This document shows, piece by piece, positions 1 to 12,374 of a stretch of DNA of 64,000 nt (position 1 is its first letter; every line of letters starts with the position of its first letter). The notes under the pieces were generated by a model. That model did not search any database and was not told the DNA's origin. It worked only from the letters and a program-made list of their open reading frames with translations. The DNA lies in assembly GCA_000381565.1 (NCBI GenBank), contig KB906724.1, positions 1,026,350 through 1,090,349 on the forward strand. The letters are read 5' to 3'. The position numbers and the translations under genes were made by a program. The stretch comes from Oxalobacteraceae bacterium AB_14 (GTDB lineage Bacteria > Pseudomonadota > Gammaproteobacteria > Burkholderiales > Burkholderiaceae_D).

Positions 1-1899
1 GTCAGCGCGGCCGACGCGGTCGGCCTGATACGCGACGGCGACACCATCGCCACCGGCGGCTTTGTCGGCGTCGGCTTCGCGGAGAATATCGCGGTGGCGC
101 TGGAGCGGCGCTTCCTGTCCGCCGACAGCGGCGGCCACCCGCGCGACCTGACCTTGCTGTACGCGGCCGGCCAGGGCGACGGCAAGGAGCGCGGCCTGAA
201 TCACTTCGGCCACGAGGGCCTGCTCAAGCGCGTGATCGGCGGCCACTGGAGCCTGGTGCCCAAGCTGCAGCAGCTGGCCATGTCCGGCAAGATCGAAGCG
301 TACAACCTGCCGCAAGGCGTGATCAGCCAGCTGTTCCGCGACACCGCCGCCGGCAAGCCGGGATTGATCACGCACGTCGGCCTCGGCACCTTTGTCGACC
401 CGCGCCACGGCGGCGGCAAGATCAACGCCCGCACCACCGAGGAGCTGGTCGAGCTGATGACGCTGGGCGGCAAGGAATACCTGTTCTACAAATCGCAGCC
501 GGTGCACGTGGGGATCATCCGCGGCACCACGGCGGACGCGCTGGGCAATATCACCATGGAGCGCGAGGCGCTGACCCTGGAGGCGCTGGCGATCGCGATG
601 GCCGCGCACAATTCGGGCGGCATCGTCATCGTGCAGGTCGAGCGCATCGCCGAGCGCGGCACGCTCAATCCGCGCCAGGTCAAGATTCCCGGCATCCTGG
701 TCGATTGCGTGGTGGTGGCGGAAAAGCCCGAATACCATATGCAGACTTTCGCCGAACCATACAACCCGGCCTACTCGGGCGAGCTGCGCGTGCCCTTGTC
801 GGCGGTGGCGCCGATGGCCATGTCGGAGCGCAAGATTATCGCCCGCCGCGCGCTGATGGAGCTGCGGCCGAACAACGTCGTCAACCTCGGCATCGGCATG
901 CCGGAAGGCGTGGCGGCGGTGGCGGCGGAAGAGAAGCTGCTGGACCTGGTCACGCTGACAGCGGAGCCGGGCGTGATCGGCGGCATGCCGGCCGGCGGCT
1001 TGAACTTCGGCGCGGCCACCAACGCCGACGCGGTCATCGACCAGCCTTACCAGTTCGACTTCTACGACGGCGGCGGGCTGGATGTGGCGGTGCTCGGGCT
1101 GGCGCAGGCCGACCGCCACGGCAATCTGAACGTCAGCAAATTCGGCAGCAAGCTGGCCGGCGCCGGAGGCTTCATCAACATCAGCCAGAATGCGCGCAAG
1201 GTGGTGTTTGTCGGCACCTTCACGGCCGACAAGGGCGCCACCCGCAAGTTCATCGACGAGGTGGAACACCGCACCTACAGCGGCGAGTATGCGGCGCGGC
1301 GCGGGCAGGAGGCCTTGTTCATCACCGAACGCTGCGTGATGCGGCTGGTGCTGGACGGCGGCATGTCCGGGCTGGAGCTGATCGAGATCGCGCCCGGCGT
1401 GGATGTGGAGCGCGACATCCTGGCGCACATGGATTTTAAGCCGGCGATCAGCGCGCAGCTGAAGGTGATGGACGCGCGCATCTTCGCGCCGCTGGCGATG
1501 AACTGGCGCGCCGATTTCCTGGCGCTGCCGCTGGACCAGCGCTTGGTGTACGACGCGCAGCAGGAGCTGTTCTTCGTCAATTTCGAGGGCTTTGAAATCA
1601 GCGACGCCGAGACCATCGCCACCATCTGCGCGATGGTGGCGGAGCGCCTGGCGCCGCTGGGCCGCAAAGTGCCGGCGGTGATCAACTACGACAACTTCTC
1701 GATCGCGCCGGATCTGATGGACCAATACGTGGCGGCGGTGAATCAGCTGGCGGAGCGCTACTACAGCAAGGTCACGCGCTACGCACACAGCACCTTCATG
1801 CGCGCCAGCCTGGGACGCGCCTTCCGCCGCATCGAGAAGGACGCGGCGCTGTTCGCCAACTCGGCCGAGGCGCTGCTGCGCTTGCAGCAGGAGGACTAG
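1..1899 (+). CDS. Acyl-CoA:acetate/propionate CoA-transferase family protein (5' end cut by window)
   Basis: Transfers CoA between an acyl-CoA and a short carboxylic acid, by homology to the two-domain YdiF/Pct-type transferases. The frame is open from base 1, and the first visible codons encode [15 protein letters not shown], the conserved N-terminal glycine-rich segment, so the true start lies just outside the window. About 632 residues are visible. The second domain carries [11 protein letters not shown] and [15 protein letters not shown]. The Glu of that motif (bases 964-966) matches the catalytic glutamate that forms the glutamyl-CoA intermediate. The stop lies one base from the convergent fetB stop. 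The exact acyl substrate (propionyl-, acetoacetyl- or other CoA) cannot be told from sequence alone. Confidence 0.85.
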   Translation, partial: VSAADAVGLIRDGDTIATGGFVGVGFAENIAVALERRFLSADSGGHPRDLTLLYAAGQGDGKERGLNHFGHEGLLKRVIGGHWSLVPKLQQLAMSGKIEAYNLPQGVISQLFRDTAAGKPGLITHVGLGTFVDPRHGGGKINARTTEELVELMTLGGKEYLFYKSQPVHVGIIRGTTADALGNITMEREALTLEALAIAMAAHNSGGIVIVQVERIAERGTLNPRQVKIPGILVDCVVVAEKPEYHMQTFAEPYNPAYSGELRVPLSAVAPMAMSERKIIARRALMELRPNNVVNLGIGMPEGVAAVAAEEKLLDLVTLTAEPGVIGGMPAGGLNFGAATNADAVIDQPYQFDFYDGGGLDVAVLGLAQADRHGNLNVSKFGSKLAGAGGFINISQNARKVVFVGTFTADKGATRKFIDEVEHRTYSGEYAARRGQEALFITERCVMRLVLDGGMSGLELIEIAPGVDVERDILAHMDFKPAISAQLKVMDARIFAPLAMNWRADFLALPLDQRLVYDAQQELFFVNFEGFEISDAETIATICAMVAERLAPLGRKVPAVINYDNFSIAPDLMDQYVAAVNQLAERYYSKVTRYAHSTFMRASLGRAFRRIEKDAALFANSAEALLRLQQED

Positions 1900-1900
1900 G

Positions 1901-2710
1901 CTAGCGGCTGGCCAGGCGTTCCAGCCGCAGGCGGTGGCGCTCGTCGGTGACGCTGCGCGCCGCCAAATAGACCGCCAGCGTGACCGCCAGCCCGCTGCCG
2001 CCGGCCAGCAGGAACATCAGCAGGATCTGGTAGCGCACCGCGTCCATCGGGTCCATGCCGGCCAGGATCTGGCCGGTCATGATGCCGGGCAGGGTGATGA
2101 TGCCGGCGGCCGACATCTGGTTGATCAGCGGGATCAGTCCCTTGCGCACCGATTCGCGGATCAGCGGCGCCAGCGCTTCGTTGCGGGTGGCGCCCAGCAC
2201 CAGCTGCGCTTCGATGGCGTTGCGCGAGTTGACCACGCCGCCGTAGAAGGTATCCAATCCCAGGCTGGCCGAATTGAGCACGTTGCCCAGCACGATGCCG
2301 ATCAGCGGTATCGCGTATCGCGGCTCGTACCAGGGCGTCGGATGCAGCACCGTCAGCAGCGCCAGCACCACGGTGGCGATGCTGGACAGGCCGACGCTGG
2401 CGGTGGCCAGCCACACGCCGGGCCAGCCGCGCAGGCCGTGCGCGGGCCGCATCGCCACCTCGCGCGCGGCGGCGACGATCATCAGCATCGCCACGGCCAG
2501 AGTGGCGGCCGGCGAAGCGAGTGCGAACACCCAGCGCAGCACCAGGCCGACCAGCAGCAGCTGCACCACCATGCGGGTGGCGGACCACAGCATTTTGCGT
2601 TGCATGCGCAAGCCCATGTAAGCGGAGATGCCGGCATTGAGCAGCACCAGCGAGGAGGCGATGGCCAGGTCGATGGCGCCCGGCTGGATAGGCGTCATGC
2701 CGCTGCTCAT
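1901..2710 (-). CDS. fetB: ABC transporter permease, FetB (UPF0014) family
   Basis: Membrane subunit of a small ABC transporter of the FetAB type, known in E. coli as an iron exporter that helps against oxidative stress. The 269-residue product has about seven hydrophobic segments. Family blocks are visible: GLDTFYGGVVNSRNAIEAQL, LGATRNEAL, and an SAAGIITLPGIMTGQILAG region. The frame stays open far upstream, but the ATG at 2710 overlaps the fetA stop as ATGA and gives the family N-terminus, so it was chosen. It is the last gene of the moaA operon. The transported ion is inferred from family only; a role tied to molybdenum-cofactor synthesis cannot be excluded. Confidence 0.85.
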   Translation of the reverse strand: MSSGMTPIQPGAIDLAIASSLVLLNAGISAYMGLRMQRKMLWSATRMVVQLLLVGLVLRWVFALASPAATLAVAMLMIVAAAREVAMRPAHGLRGWPGVWLATASVGLSSIATVVLALLTVLHPTPWYEPRYAIPLIGIVLGNVLNSASLGLDTFYGGVVNSRNAIEAQLVLGATRNEALAPLIRESVRKGLIPLINQMSAAGIITLPGIMTGQILAGMDPMDAVRYQILLMFLLAGGSGLAVTLAVYLAARSVTDERHRLRLERLASR

Positions 2711-3351
2711 GGCGTGGCCGCGTTTTCGGTGAGGCGGCGCCCGCACATGGTCATGCCGCGGTGGCCCAGCGTTTGCGCCTGTGCTTGCGAGTGCGTGACC
2801 AGGACGATGGCCAGTCCCGCTTCCAGCTCCTTTTGCAGCAGCCGTTCGGTGGCGGCGACGGCGGCCGGGTCCAGCGCGGCGGTGGGTTCGTCGAGCAGCA
2901 GCACCTGCGGCTTGCAGGCCAGCGAGCGCACCAGGGCCATGCGCTGGCGCTCGCCGGTGGAGAGGCGGCCGATGTCGGCCTCCAGCAGCGCCGGCGACAG
3001 GTTCAGTTGCGGCAGCAGTTCGCGAACGCGCGCCAATTGCGCCGGCTTGAAATGGTCGCCGGCGGTCGGCAGCCACCATGCGGCTTCGGCGGGTTGGTAG
3101 ACCACGCCGGCGCGCCACGCGGGCGCGCTCATGCCGGAGCGCGGCAGGCCGTCCAGCAGGGCCTCGCCGGTGTTGGGATCAAGGTCGCACAGCATGCGCA
3201 GCAGCAGGCTTTTGCCGGCGCCCGAGGGGCCGGAGATGGTCAGGCATTCACCCGCCGCCAGGTCGAACGAAAACGGACCGGCCAGCGGCGATTGCAGCTG
3301 GCGGATGCGCAGGCGCGGTTTCGGTGAGTCGGCTGCGTCGGGCTGGATCAT
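2707..3351 (-). CDS. fetA: ABC transporter ATP-binding protein, FetA-like
   Basis: ATPase subunit that drives the FetB permease. In its 214 residues the Walker A motif GPSGAGKS (about residue 41), the signature LSTGERQRMAL and the Walker B VLLLDEPTAALDP are all intact, followed by the switch histidine in LVTHSQ. The protein is short, as usual for YbbL/FetA. It overlaps fetB by four bases and begins four bases after the mobA-moeA stop, so the transporter is almost surely translated from the same transcript as the molybdenum-cofactor genes. Confidence 0.85.
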   Translation of the reverse strand: MIQPDAADSPKPRLRIRQLQSPLAGPFSFDLAAGECLTISGPSGAGKSLLLRMLCDLDPNTGEALLDGLPRSGMSAPAWRAGVVYQPAEAAWWLPTAGDHFKPAQLARVRELLPQLNLSPALLEADIGRLSTGERQRMALVRSLACKPQVLLLDEPTAALDPAAVAATERLLQKELEAGLAIVLVTHSQAQAQTLGHRGMTMCGRRLTENAATP

Positions 3352-3355
3352 CGGC

Positions 3356-5245
3356 TCAGATCAAGCCGTCGAACAGCAGCACCTCGACCAGCTCGCCGGC
3401 GGCGATGTCCGCCTGCGCCTCGGCCAGCACGACGATGCAATTCGCCTCCGTCATGGAGCTCAGGATGCCGGAGCCCTGCGCGCCGGTCAGGCGCACTTGC
3501 GGCGCGCCGTCGGCGCCGGCGCTGACGATGCCGCGCTGGTATTCGGTGCGGCCGGGGCGCTTGCGGATCGCCACCGTGCTGCGGGCCTGCATTGCCTGCT
3601 GCGGCGCCTGCGTGCCCATCATGCGCAGCAGCGCGGGACGGGCGAACATGTAGAACGACACCATCACCGCCACCGGATTGCCGGGCAGGCCAAACAGCCA
3701 GGCGCTTTCGGCCTCGCTGCGGATCTGGCCGAAGGCGAGCGGACGGCCGGGGCGCATCGCCAGCTTCCAGAAGGCGACGTCGCCGATGCGGCCGAGGATG
3801 TCGCGCGTGTAGTCGGCCGCGCCTTCGGAGACGCCGCCGGAGGTGATGATGGCGTCGGCGTTGGCGCAGGCGTCGAGCAGCGCCGTCTCCAGCGCGGCCG
3901 GGTCGTCGCGCACGATGCCCATGTCGATGACGTCGCAGCCGAGCCGCGTCAGCATGCCGAACAGCGTATAGCGGTTGCTGTCGTAGACGCAGCCGTCGTC
4001 GAGCGGCTCGCCGAGCGAACGCAGTTCGTCGCCGGTGGAGAAGAAGGCCACGCGCAGCTTGCGCCGCACGGCGACTTCGCCGATGCCGAGCGAGGCCACC
4101 AGGCCCAGGTCGGCGGGGCGCATGATTTTGCCCTGGGCCAGGGCGATGCCGCCGGCCTTCAGATCCTCGCCGGCGAAGCGGCGGTTGGCGCCGGTGCGGA
4201 TGGCGCCGTGCCCGATGGTGAGCGTGTCTGCGCCGATGTGCGCGGCCAGTTCCTGCGGCAGCACGCTGTCGCAGCCGGGCGGGATGGCGGCGCCGGTCAT
4301 GATGCGGACGCACTCGCCGGCCTGCGGCGCCTGCGCGCAAGGGCGGCCGGCGTAGGCGATGCCGACCACCTTGAACGTGGCGTCGGCCGCGCCGGCCGGG
4401 GGCAGGTCGGCGCCGCGCAGCGCGTAGCCGTCCATCGCCGAGTTGTCGTAGGCCGGCACGTTGATTGGCGAGATGATGTCCTCTGCCAGCACGCGGTCGA
4501 GGGCATCGCGCAGCGCGAGCCGTTCGGTGGCCGCGACCGGCGTCACGCGTTCGCAGATGATGCGTTGCGCTTCGGTCACGGGCAGCGCGCCGGGATCGGC
4601 TGCGCGGACGGCGGCGGCGGCGGGCGTTGGGGCGCGTTCGTGCTGTTGCAGCTCGGCCAGCGTGTTGATGTTGCGGAAGGCGTCGGCATCGTTGAACATC
4701 ACCTCGGCCACGCGCAGCGATTTGAACCAGCTTTCCATGCGGCGCGCGCCAGTGTCCAGGTAGGTGTCCAGCTGCGGCAGCAGGCTGGCCTTGAGCAGGG
4801 CAAATACGGGGTGCGGCTGGCGCCGCGGTTCGGCGCCGGCTTCGGATTCCATGGTGACGGCCAGCGCGACGTCGGCGTCCTGCGCCAGCATCGCCGCGTA
4901 CAGGCGTTCGGCCAGGTCTTCAGGCAGGAAGGGCGAGTCGCAGGGAGCGGTCAGCAGCAGTTCGGTGGGACAGTACTGGAGGCCGATCTGCAGGCCGGCC
5001 AGCGGGCCTTCAAAGCCGTCCAGGTAGTCTGGCAGCACCGGCGCTGCGCCGGCCACGGCCTGGTATTGCGGCAGGTTGCGGTTGGCGTTGATGACGATGC
5101 CGGCCGCTTGCGGCGCCAGGCGGCGCATCACGTGTTCCACCAGCGTGGCGCCGCGGAACGGCTGCAAACCCTTGTCGACGCGGCCCATGCGCGTGCCGCG
5201 CCCGCCCGCCAGTATCAATCCGGTGACCTTGCTCTTCAAAGACAA
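3356..5245 (-). CDS. Fused MobA-MoeA: Mo-cofactor guanylyltransferase plus molybdopterin molybdotransferase
   Basis: One uninterrupted 629-residue frame holds two enzymes that are usually separate. Residues about 7-205 are MobA-like: LILAGGRGTRMGRVDKGL is the nucleotide-binding loop, and APCDSPFLP and GFEGPLAG follow. This half would add GMP to Mo-cofactor. Residues about 222-629 are MoeA-like: NSAMDGYALRG, TGAAIPPGCDSV, STGDEL, SGGVSEGAADYTRD, AMRPGRPLAFG, GLPGNPVAVMVSF. This half would insert molybdate into adenylylated molybdopterin. An Ala/Pro-rich linker (about 205-221) joins them. The start is TTG, at 5245 or two codons later at 5239. Both sit behind the GGAGGG that overlaps the end of moaA. 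No ATG is available. Confidence 0.88.
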   Translation of the reverse strand: MSLKSKVTGLILAGGRGTRMGRVDKGLQPFRGATLVEHVMRRLAPQAAGIVINANRNLPQYQAVAGAAPVLPDYLDGFEGPLAGLQIGLQYCPTELLLTAPCDSPFLPEDLAERLYAAMLAQDADVALAVTMESEAGAEPRRQPHPVFALLKASLLPQLDTYLDTGARRMESWFKSLRVAEVMFNDADAFRNINTLAELQQHERAPTPAAAAVRAADPGALPVTEAQRIICERVTPVAATERLALRDALDRVLAEDIISPINVPAYDNSAMDGYALRGADLPPAGAADATFKVVGIAYAGRPCAQAPQAGECVRIMTGAAIPPGCDSVLPQELAAHIGADTLTIGHGAIRTGANRRFAGEDLKAGGIALAQGKIMRPADLGLVASLGIGEVAVRRKLRVAFFSTGDELRSLGEPLDDGCVYDSNRYTLFGMLTRLGCDVIDMGIVRDDPAALETALLDACANADAIITSGGVSEGAADYTRDILGRIGDVAFWKLAMRPGRPLAFGQIRSEAESAWLFGLPGNPVAVMVSFYMFARPALLRMMGTQAPQQAMQARSTVAIRKRPGRTEYQRGIVSAGADGAPQVRLTGAQGSGILSSMTEANCIVVLAEAQADIAAGELVEVLLFDGLI

Positions 5246-5246
5246 A

Positions 5247-6368
5247 CTACCCTCCGATGTAAGACATTTCCACTTTGTTGGCGCTGCGTTGCAGGCCGTC
5301 GGTGTTGTTGGTGCGCAGCTCCGAGTAGCGGTCGCCGCGCGCGCGCCACAGCTGCGCCAGCACGGTGCTGATTTCCTCGTCGCTGCGGCCGTCGCGCAGC
5401 AGGGCGCGCAGATCGTGGCCGCTGGTGGCGAACAGGCAGGTGTACAGCTTGCCCTCGGTCGACAGGCGCGCGCGGGTACAGTCGCCGCAGAAGGCGTGGG
5501 ATACGCTGGAGATCAGGCCGATCTCGCCGCCGCCGTCGCCGTCGTTGTCGATATAGCGCCAGCGGGCGGCGGTTTCGCCGGTGTAGTTGGCCGACAGCGG
5601 CTCGAGCGGCATCTCGGCGTGGATGCGGCGCACCACTTCGGCCGACGGGATCACCTCGTCCATCTTCCAGCCGTTGGAGGCGCCGACGTCCATGTATTCG
5701 ATGAAGCGCAGGATGTAGGGCGTGTTCCTGAAATGGCGGGCCATCGGCAGGATTTCCTGGTCGTTCATGCCGGCCTTGACCACCATGTTGATCTTGAGCG
5801 GGCCCAGGCCCACCTGGTGCGCCACGTCTATGCCGTGCAGCACGTCGTCGACCGAGAAGTCGACGTCGTTCATTTTCTGGAAGGTGGCGTTGTCGAGCGC
5901 GTCGAGCGAGACGGTGATGCGTTGCAGGCCAGCATCCTTGAGCGACTGCGCCTTGCGGGCCAGCAGCGAGGCGTTGGTGGTCAGCGTCAGGTCCAGCGGC
6001 TTGCCGTGGACGGTCTTCAGTTCGGCCAGCATGCCGACCAGCCGTTCGATGTTCTTGCGCAGCAGCGGTTCGCCGCCGGTCAGGCGGATCTTCTCGACGC
6101 CGTGGGCGATGAAGGTTTGCGCCAGCCGGGTGATTTCTTCGAACGACAGCAGCGAGGTGTGCGGCAGGTATTGGTAGTCGCTGTCGAACACCGCCTTGGG
6201 CATGCAGTAGACGCAGCGGAAGTTGCAGCGGTCGGTGACGGAGATGCGCAGGTCGTGCAGCGGGCGGGCCAGTTGATCGCTCAACAAGCCGGTCGGCGCC
6301 TCCAGGATAGCGGGGACGGCTGGCGGCGCGGGGCGCTGGCTGGCCATCATGATAATTTTCTCTGCCAT
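5247..6368 (-). CDS. moaA: GTP 3',8-cyclase MoaA (radical SAM)
   Basis: First enzyme of molybdenum-cofactor synthesis; turns GTP into 3',8-cyclo-dihydro-GTP. The radical-SAM cluster motif CNFRCVYC (CxxxCxxC) is near the N-terminus, followed by [13 protein letters not shown]. The C-terminal second cluster region reads [19 protein letters not shown], and the protein ends in the typical Gly-Gly. About 373 residues from the ATG at 6368. An in-frame ATG at 6350 is also possible, and the frame reaches 6449 without a good start. It leads the operon moaA, mobA-moeA, fetA, fetB, with one base between its stop and the next TTG start. Confidence 0.95.
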   Translation of the reverse strand: MAEKIIMMASQRPAPPAVPAILEAPTGLLSDQLARPLHDLRISVTDRCNFRCVYCMPKAVFDSDYQYLPHTSLLSFEEITRLAQTFIAHGVEKIRLTGGEPLLRKNIERLVGMLAELKTVHGKPLDLTLTTNASLLARKAQSLKDAGLQRITVSLDALDNATFQKMNDVDFSVDDVLHGIDVAHQVGLGPLKINMVVKAGMNDQEILPMARHFRNTPYILRFIEYMDVGASNGWKMDEVIPSAEVVRRIHAEMPLEPLSANYTGETAARWRYIDNDGDGGGEIGLISSVSHAFCGDCTRARLSTEGKLYTCLFATSGHDLRALLRDGRSDEEISTVLAQLWRARGDRYSELRTNNTDGLQRSANKVEMSYIGG

Positions 6369-6457
6369 GACTCTACAATCTTGCTGTTTTTGAAATGCGG
6401 GACAAGGTTTGGGCGACGCCAGGAAGCTACCATAGCACGCCGCCGCCAACCCGGATT

Positions 6458-6518
6458 AAAAAAGCCCCGCCGGCCTGAACGCGCTCAAGAGCGCGCTCGG
6501 TGCCGGCGGGGCTTTTTG
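6458..6518 (-). terminator. Rho-independent terminator of rne
   Basis: The arms at 6458-6473 and 6502-6518 pair as AAAAAGCCCCGCCGGC with its complement. The long loop itself can fold (CGCGCT/AGCGCG). Read on the minus strand, the stem ends in a run of six T, about 20 bases after the rne stop at 6538. The A/T symmetry means it could also act weakly on the other strand. Confidence 0.85.
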
Positions 6519-6537
6519 GTTTTGCTATCCGCTGCGA

Positions 6538-9588
<3,051 letters not shown>

Positions 9589-9996
9589 TTTTATTAACTC
9601 CGCGACCCGTAGGTCATCTCTGTGCCGCTCGGTTTCTTAGGACCGAGGCAGCGTGGTACAGGGATATACGCGAGAATTAATGTGATTGCGGTGGGTATGC
9701 CCATCCTGTGCGACGCAGCAACGCGAACGAAAACATCCGCGATGCGGCCGCAACTGGGCGCTGAGAGGTCGATCGACATGCCGAGTGCTCGCATCACCTA
9801 CAACTCATCCATGCGGCCTCTGAAAGACGGCAGAGAAATGCAGGCGGTGAGCAACGTCGTTGAGAGCCAAATCCTGACCAGGCTTACATACTACAAGTAT
9901 TGCAACTTCGGTAACCAGGCTTGTTTCAGCCTTCCGTCGAGCTTGCAGCAAAGCATGGGGTTTGGCGAAAACGGCAAGCGTTATCAACTTCATCAA

Positions 9997-10029
9997 CCGG
10001 CCAGCTCGACACTAGACCGAGCTGGCCGG
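9997..10029 (-). promoter_or_regulatory. Perfect 12-bp hairpin in the rne leader
   Basis: Arms CCGGCCAGCTCG (9997-10008) and its exact complement (10018-10029) flank a 9-base loop. On the minus strand it lies in the middle of the presumed rne leader, about 410 bases before the start codon. There is no T-run after it, so it reads as a structural element rather than a terminator. Confidence 0.55.
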
Positions 10030-10122
10030 ACTTTATCCTTACAATCCAACCATATTAATTCAGCATCCCTGCCGACATCCGATTACAACAACGGTGCAAC
10101 CTTGATGCCTGCAGGGGTGGTG

Positions 10123-10151
10123 CGTATACATTTTTTCCTCTGAATTTGCAA
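10123..10151 (-). promoter_or_regulatory. Candidate sigma-70 promoter for rne
   Basis: Minus-strand -35 TTGCAA (10146-10151) and -10 TATACG (10123-10128) are 17 bases apart. This would start transcription near 10116 and give a leader of about 530 bases. Chosen by eye from several A/T-rich options. Confidence 0.4.
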
Positions 10152-10215
10152 TTTGGCGAGGCCAGTGGAGACGCCCCTGTGTAAAATATGCTTTTATTCT
10201 TACACCTGCCGCAGA

Positions 10216-10244
10216 TTGAGCCACAGCGCTAACAATTATATATT
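10216..10244 (+). promoter_or_regulatory. Candidate sigma-70 promoter for rluC
   Basis: TTGAGC (10216-10221) and TATATT (10239-10244) are separated by 17 bases and lie about 43 bases before the rluC start. Confidence 0.55.
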
Positions 10245-10286
10245 CAAAATGAAGGACTTAGAGAGATTTCTGGGAAGACAGAGCAA

Positions 10287-11276
10287 ATGAAGCAACAAAA
10301 AGATGTTATCCCACCTTCAACACCCCAGGACGTTCCGCTCCAAGCGCAATTCGTCACCATTACTGAAGAAGAAGCCGGCCAGCGTATCGACAACTACCTG
10401 TTGCGCATTTGCAAAGGCGTGCCGAAGAGCCACGTCTACCGCATTCTGCGTTCGGGGGAGGTGCGGGTTAACAAGGGGCGCATCGATCAGCTGTACCGTC
10501 TGGTACAGGGCGATGTCGTCCGTATTCCACCGATCCGCATCGCCGAGAAGGCCGACACCACCCACGTGCCGGCCGCCGAATTCAAGGTGATTTTCGAGGA
10601 TGCCCAGCTGCTGGTGATCGACAAGCCGGCCGGCGTGGCCGTGCACGGCGGTTCCGGCGTGTCCTTCGGCGTGATCGAGCAGTTGCGCGCTGCGCGTCCG
10701 GACGCCAAGTTCCTGGAGCTGGTGCACCGGTTGGACCGCGACACCTCCGGTTTGCTGTTGCTGGCGAAGAAACGTTCGGCGCTGACCAACCTGCACGAAC
10801 AGATGCGCGACGGCCATACCGACAAGCGCTACCTGACGATGGTGGCGGGCGACTGGAAGAATGCGCGCCAGCACGTCAAGCTGCCGCTGCACAAATACAC
10901 CACGGCCGACGGCGAGCGCCGCGTGGCGGTGCAGGCCGAAGGCATGCCGTCGCACACGGTGTTCTCGCTGCTGAAGAAATTCAAGGACTACGCCCTGCTG
11001 GAAGCCGAACTGAAGACCGGACGCACCCACCAGATCCGTGTCCATCTGGCATCTTCCGGCTTCGCCATCCTGGGTGACGACAAATACGGCGATTTCGCCC
11101 TGAACCGCGTTTTGTTGAAGGCCGACGCCACGCGCGGCGCGCTCAAGCGCATGTTCCTGCACGCCCATCAGATTACCTTTACCCATCCAGATTCCGGCAA
11201 AATCATGACGCTGAACGCGCCATTGGCCGCCGAATGTGAGCGATTCTTGGTAAGCTTGGGGAAACCACTTAACTAA
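10287..11276 (+). CDS. rluC: 23S rRNA pseudouridine synthase RluC
   Basis: Makes pseudouridines in domain V of 23S rRNA (positions 955, 2504 and 2580 in E. coli). An N-terminal S4 RNA-binding domain (about residues 24-85, with GQRIDNYLLRI and SGEVRVN) precedes the RluA-family catalytic domain. The HRLDRDTSG motif is present with the catalytic Asp at residue 150. LKTGRTHQIRVH and ILGDDKYG follow. The 329-residue length suits RluC. Divergence from rne is the same arrangement as in enterobacteria, which supports the RluC rather than RluD assignment. The next gene begins about 50 bases downstream. Confidence 0.93.
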   Translation: MKQQKDVIPPSTPQDVPLQAQFVTITEEEAGQRIDNYLLRICKGVPKSHVYRILRSGEVRVNKGRIDQLYRLVQGDVVRIPPIRIAEKADTTHVPAAEFKVIFEDAQLLVIDKPAGVAVHGGSGVSFGVIEQLRAARPDAKFLELVHRLDRDTSGLLLLAKKRSALTNLHEQMRDGHTDKRYLTMVAGDWKNARQHVKLPLHKYTTADGERRVAVQAEGMPSHTVFSLLKKFKDYALLEAELKTGRTHQIRVHLASSGFAILGDDKYGDFALNRVLLKADATRGALKRMFLHAHQITFTHPDSGKIMTLNAPLAAECERFLVSLGKPLN

Positions 11277-11324
11277 TCGCAAATATTATTGAAGGAGCCG
11301 GCCCGCGGTAGCAGGCCGGAACAC

Positions 11325-11984
11325 ATGGCAAGAAAGCAATTTGATTTAATCGTCTTCGATTGGGATGGAACGTTGATGGATTCAACGTCAACCATCGTGA
11401 AGTGCATCCAGGCGGCGGCCAGGGACTTGTCCCTGCCGATTCCCCGCGACGACCTTGCCGCCCATGTGATCGGCCTCGGCCTGCATGAAGCCATGCAGGC
11501 GGTGTTGCCGGAGATCGATCCAGCGTATTATCCGCGCATGGTGGAGCGTTACCGCTATCACTTCCTGTCGCGCGACCACGAGTTGACCCTGTTCCCCGGC
11601 GTGCACGACCTGCTGACGGAACTGTCGCAGAACGGCTATTTCCTGGCGGTGGCCACAGGCAAGAGCCGGGTCGGCCTGAACCGCGCCATGAACGACGTCA
11701 AGCTATTGTCCATGTTTGACGCCACCCGTTGCGCCGATGAAACCTTCTCCAAGCCGCATCCCGCCATGTTGCAGGAATTGACGCGGGAGTTGGGCCAGGA
11801 TATGCGCCGTACCGTGATGATCGGCGATACTTCGCATGACCTGCTGATGGCGAACAATGCCGGCGCGTCCGCCATCGCGGTGCAGTATGGCGCGCATCCG
11901 GTCGACCAGCTGGCCGCCTGCAAGCCGCTGTACTCGGCCGCCACGGTGGCCGAGCTGCATCAATGGCTGAGCGAGCACGCATAA
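11325..11984 (+). CDS. HAD-superfamily hydrolase, phosphoglycolate-phosphatase-like
   Basis: A phosphatase of the HAD subfamily IA. In 219 residues the motifs are FDWDGTLMDST (nucleophile Asp12, acid/base Asp14), VATGKSR, Lys in FSKPHPAM, and GDTSHDLLMANNAG. The ATG at 11325 gives the normal N-terminus. A TTG at 11289 would add 12 unconserved residues. The stop overlaps the Rieske start. Homologues beside rluC are often labelled phosphoglycolate phosphatase, but the substrate is not decided by sequence. Confidence 0.88.
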   Translation: MARKQFDLIVFDWDGTLMDSTSTIVKCIQAAARDLSLPIPRDDLAAHVIGLGLHEAMQAVLPEIDPAYYPRMVERYRYHFLSRDHELTLFPGVHDLLTELSQNGYFLAVATGKSRVGLNRAMNDVKLLSMFDATRCADETFSKPHPAMLQELTRELGQDMRRTVMIGDTSHDLLMANNAGASAIAVQYGAHPVDQLAACKPLYSAATVAELHQWLSEHA

Positions 11985-12355
11985 TGGCCGACGAAGATAT
12001 CCTGATCTGCGCCGCCGACGCCGTGCTGGAGGGCGGCAAGGGCGTGCGCTTCCTGGTGACCGCCGGTGGCGACGACGGCACCGGTTTCGTGGTGCGCTAC
12101 GGCGGCAAGGCGTATGCCTACCTGAACCGTTGCGCCCACGTGCCGATCGAACTGGACTGGGCCGAAGGCGAGTTCTTCGAGTCCAGCGGGCTGTACCTGA
12201 TGTGCTCCACCCACGGCGCGATCTATGCGCCGGAAAGCGGTTTCTGCGCCGGCGGGCCATGCAAAGGCGGACGTTTGCGCCCGATCAGCGTCGTAGAGCG
12301 CGATCAGCAGATTTTCTGGCAACCGGATGACTACGTGCGCCCGGCGCGCGCCTGA
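11984..12355 (+). CDS. Rieske [2Fe-2S] domain protein
   Basis: A 123-residue single-domain ferredoxin of the Rieske type. The cluster ligands are visible as CAH and CSTH, 19 residues apart. The start ATG overlaps the HAD stop (TAATG), which implies translational coupling. It has no signal peptide or membrane anchor, so it is expected in the cytoplasm. Its electron partner is unknown; the place between a HAD phosphatase and sppA gives no clear pathway. Confidence 0.9.
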   Translation: MADEDILICAADAVLEGGKGVRFLVTAGGDDGTGFVVRYGGKAYAYLNRCAHVPIELDWAEGEFFESSGLYLMCSTHGAIYAPESGFCAGGPCKGGRLRPISVVERDQQIFWQPDDYVRPARA

Positions 12356-12374
12356 CTGACCTTAAACGAGAACT

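Larger units (their letters stand above)
9589..10286. other. Divergent rne-rluC intergenic region, mostly rne 5' leader
   Basis: About 700 bases without a convincing gene. The open frames here (for example 9622-10143 on +) have no family resemblance and odd amino-acid use. The region is visibly richer in A and T than its neighbours. It contains a candidate rne promoter near 10123-10151, a candidate rluC promoter near 10216-10244, a perfect 12-bp hairpin at 9997-10029 and a short hairpin at 9628-9647 (CTCGGT/ACCGAG), 40 to 60 bases before the rne start. A long leader is known to autoregulate rne in enterobacteria; that it does so here is inference. Confidence 0.6.

Noticed and set aside
94..96. 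GTG as start of the CoA-transferase gene
   Set aside because: Conserved CoA-transferase sequence continues in frame back to base 1.
9622..10143. 173-codon open frame on + between rne and rluC
   Set aside because: Odd composition, no family resemblance, and it covers the presumed rne leader and its hairpin.
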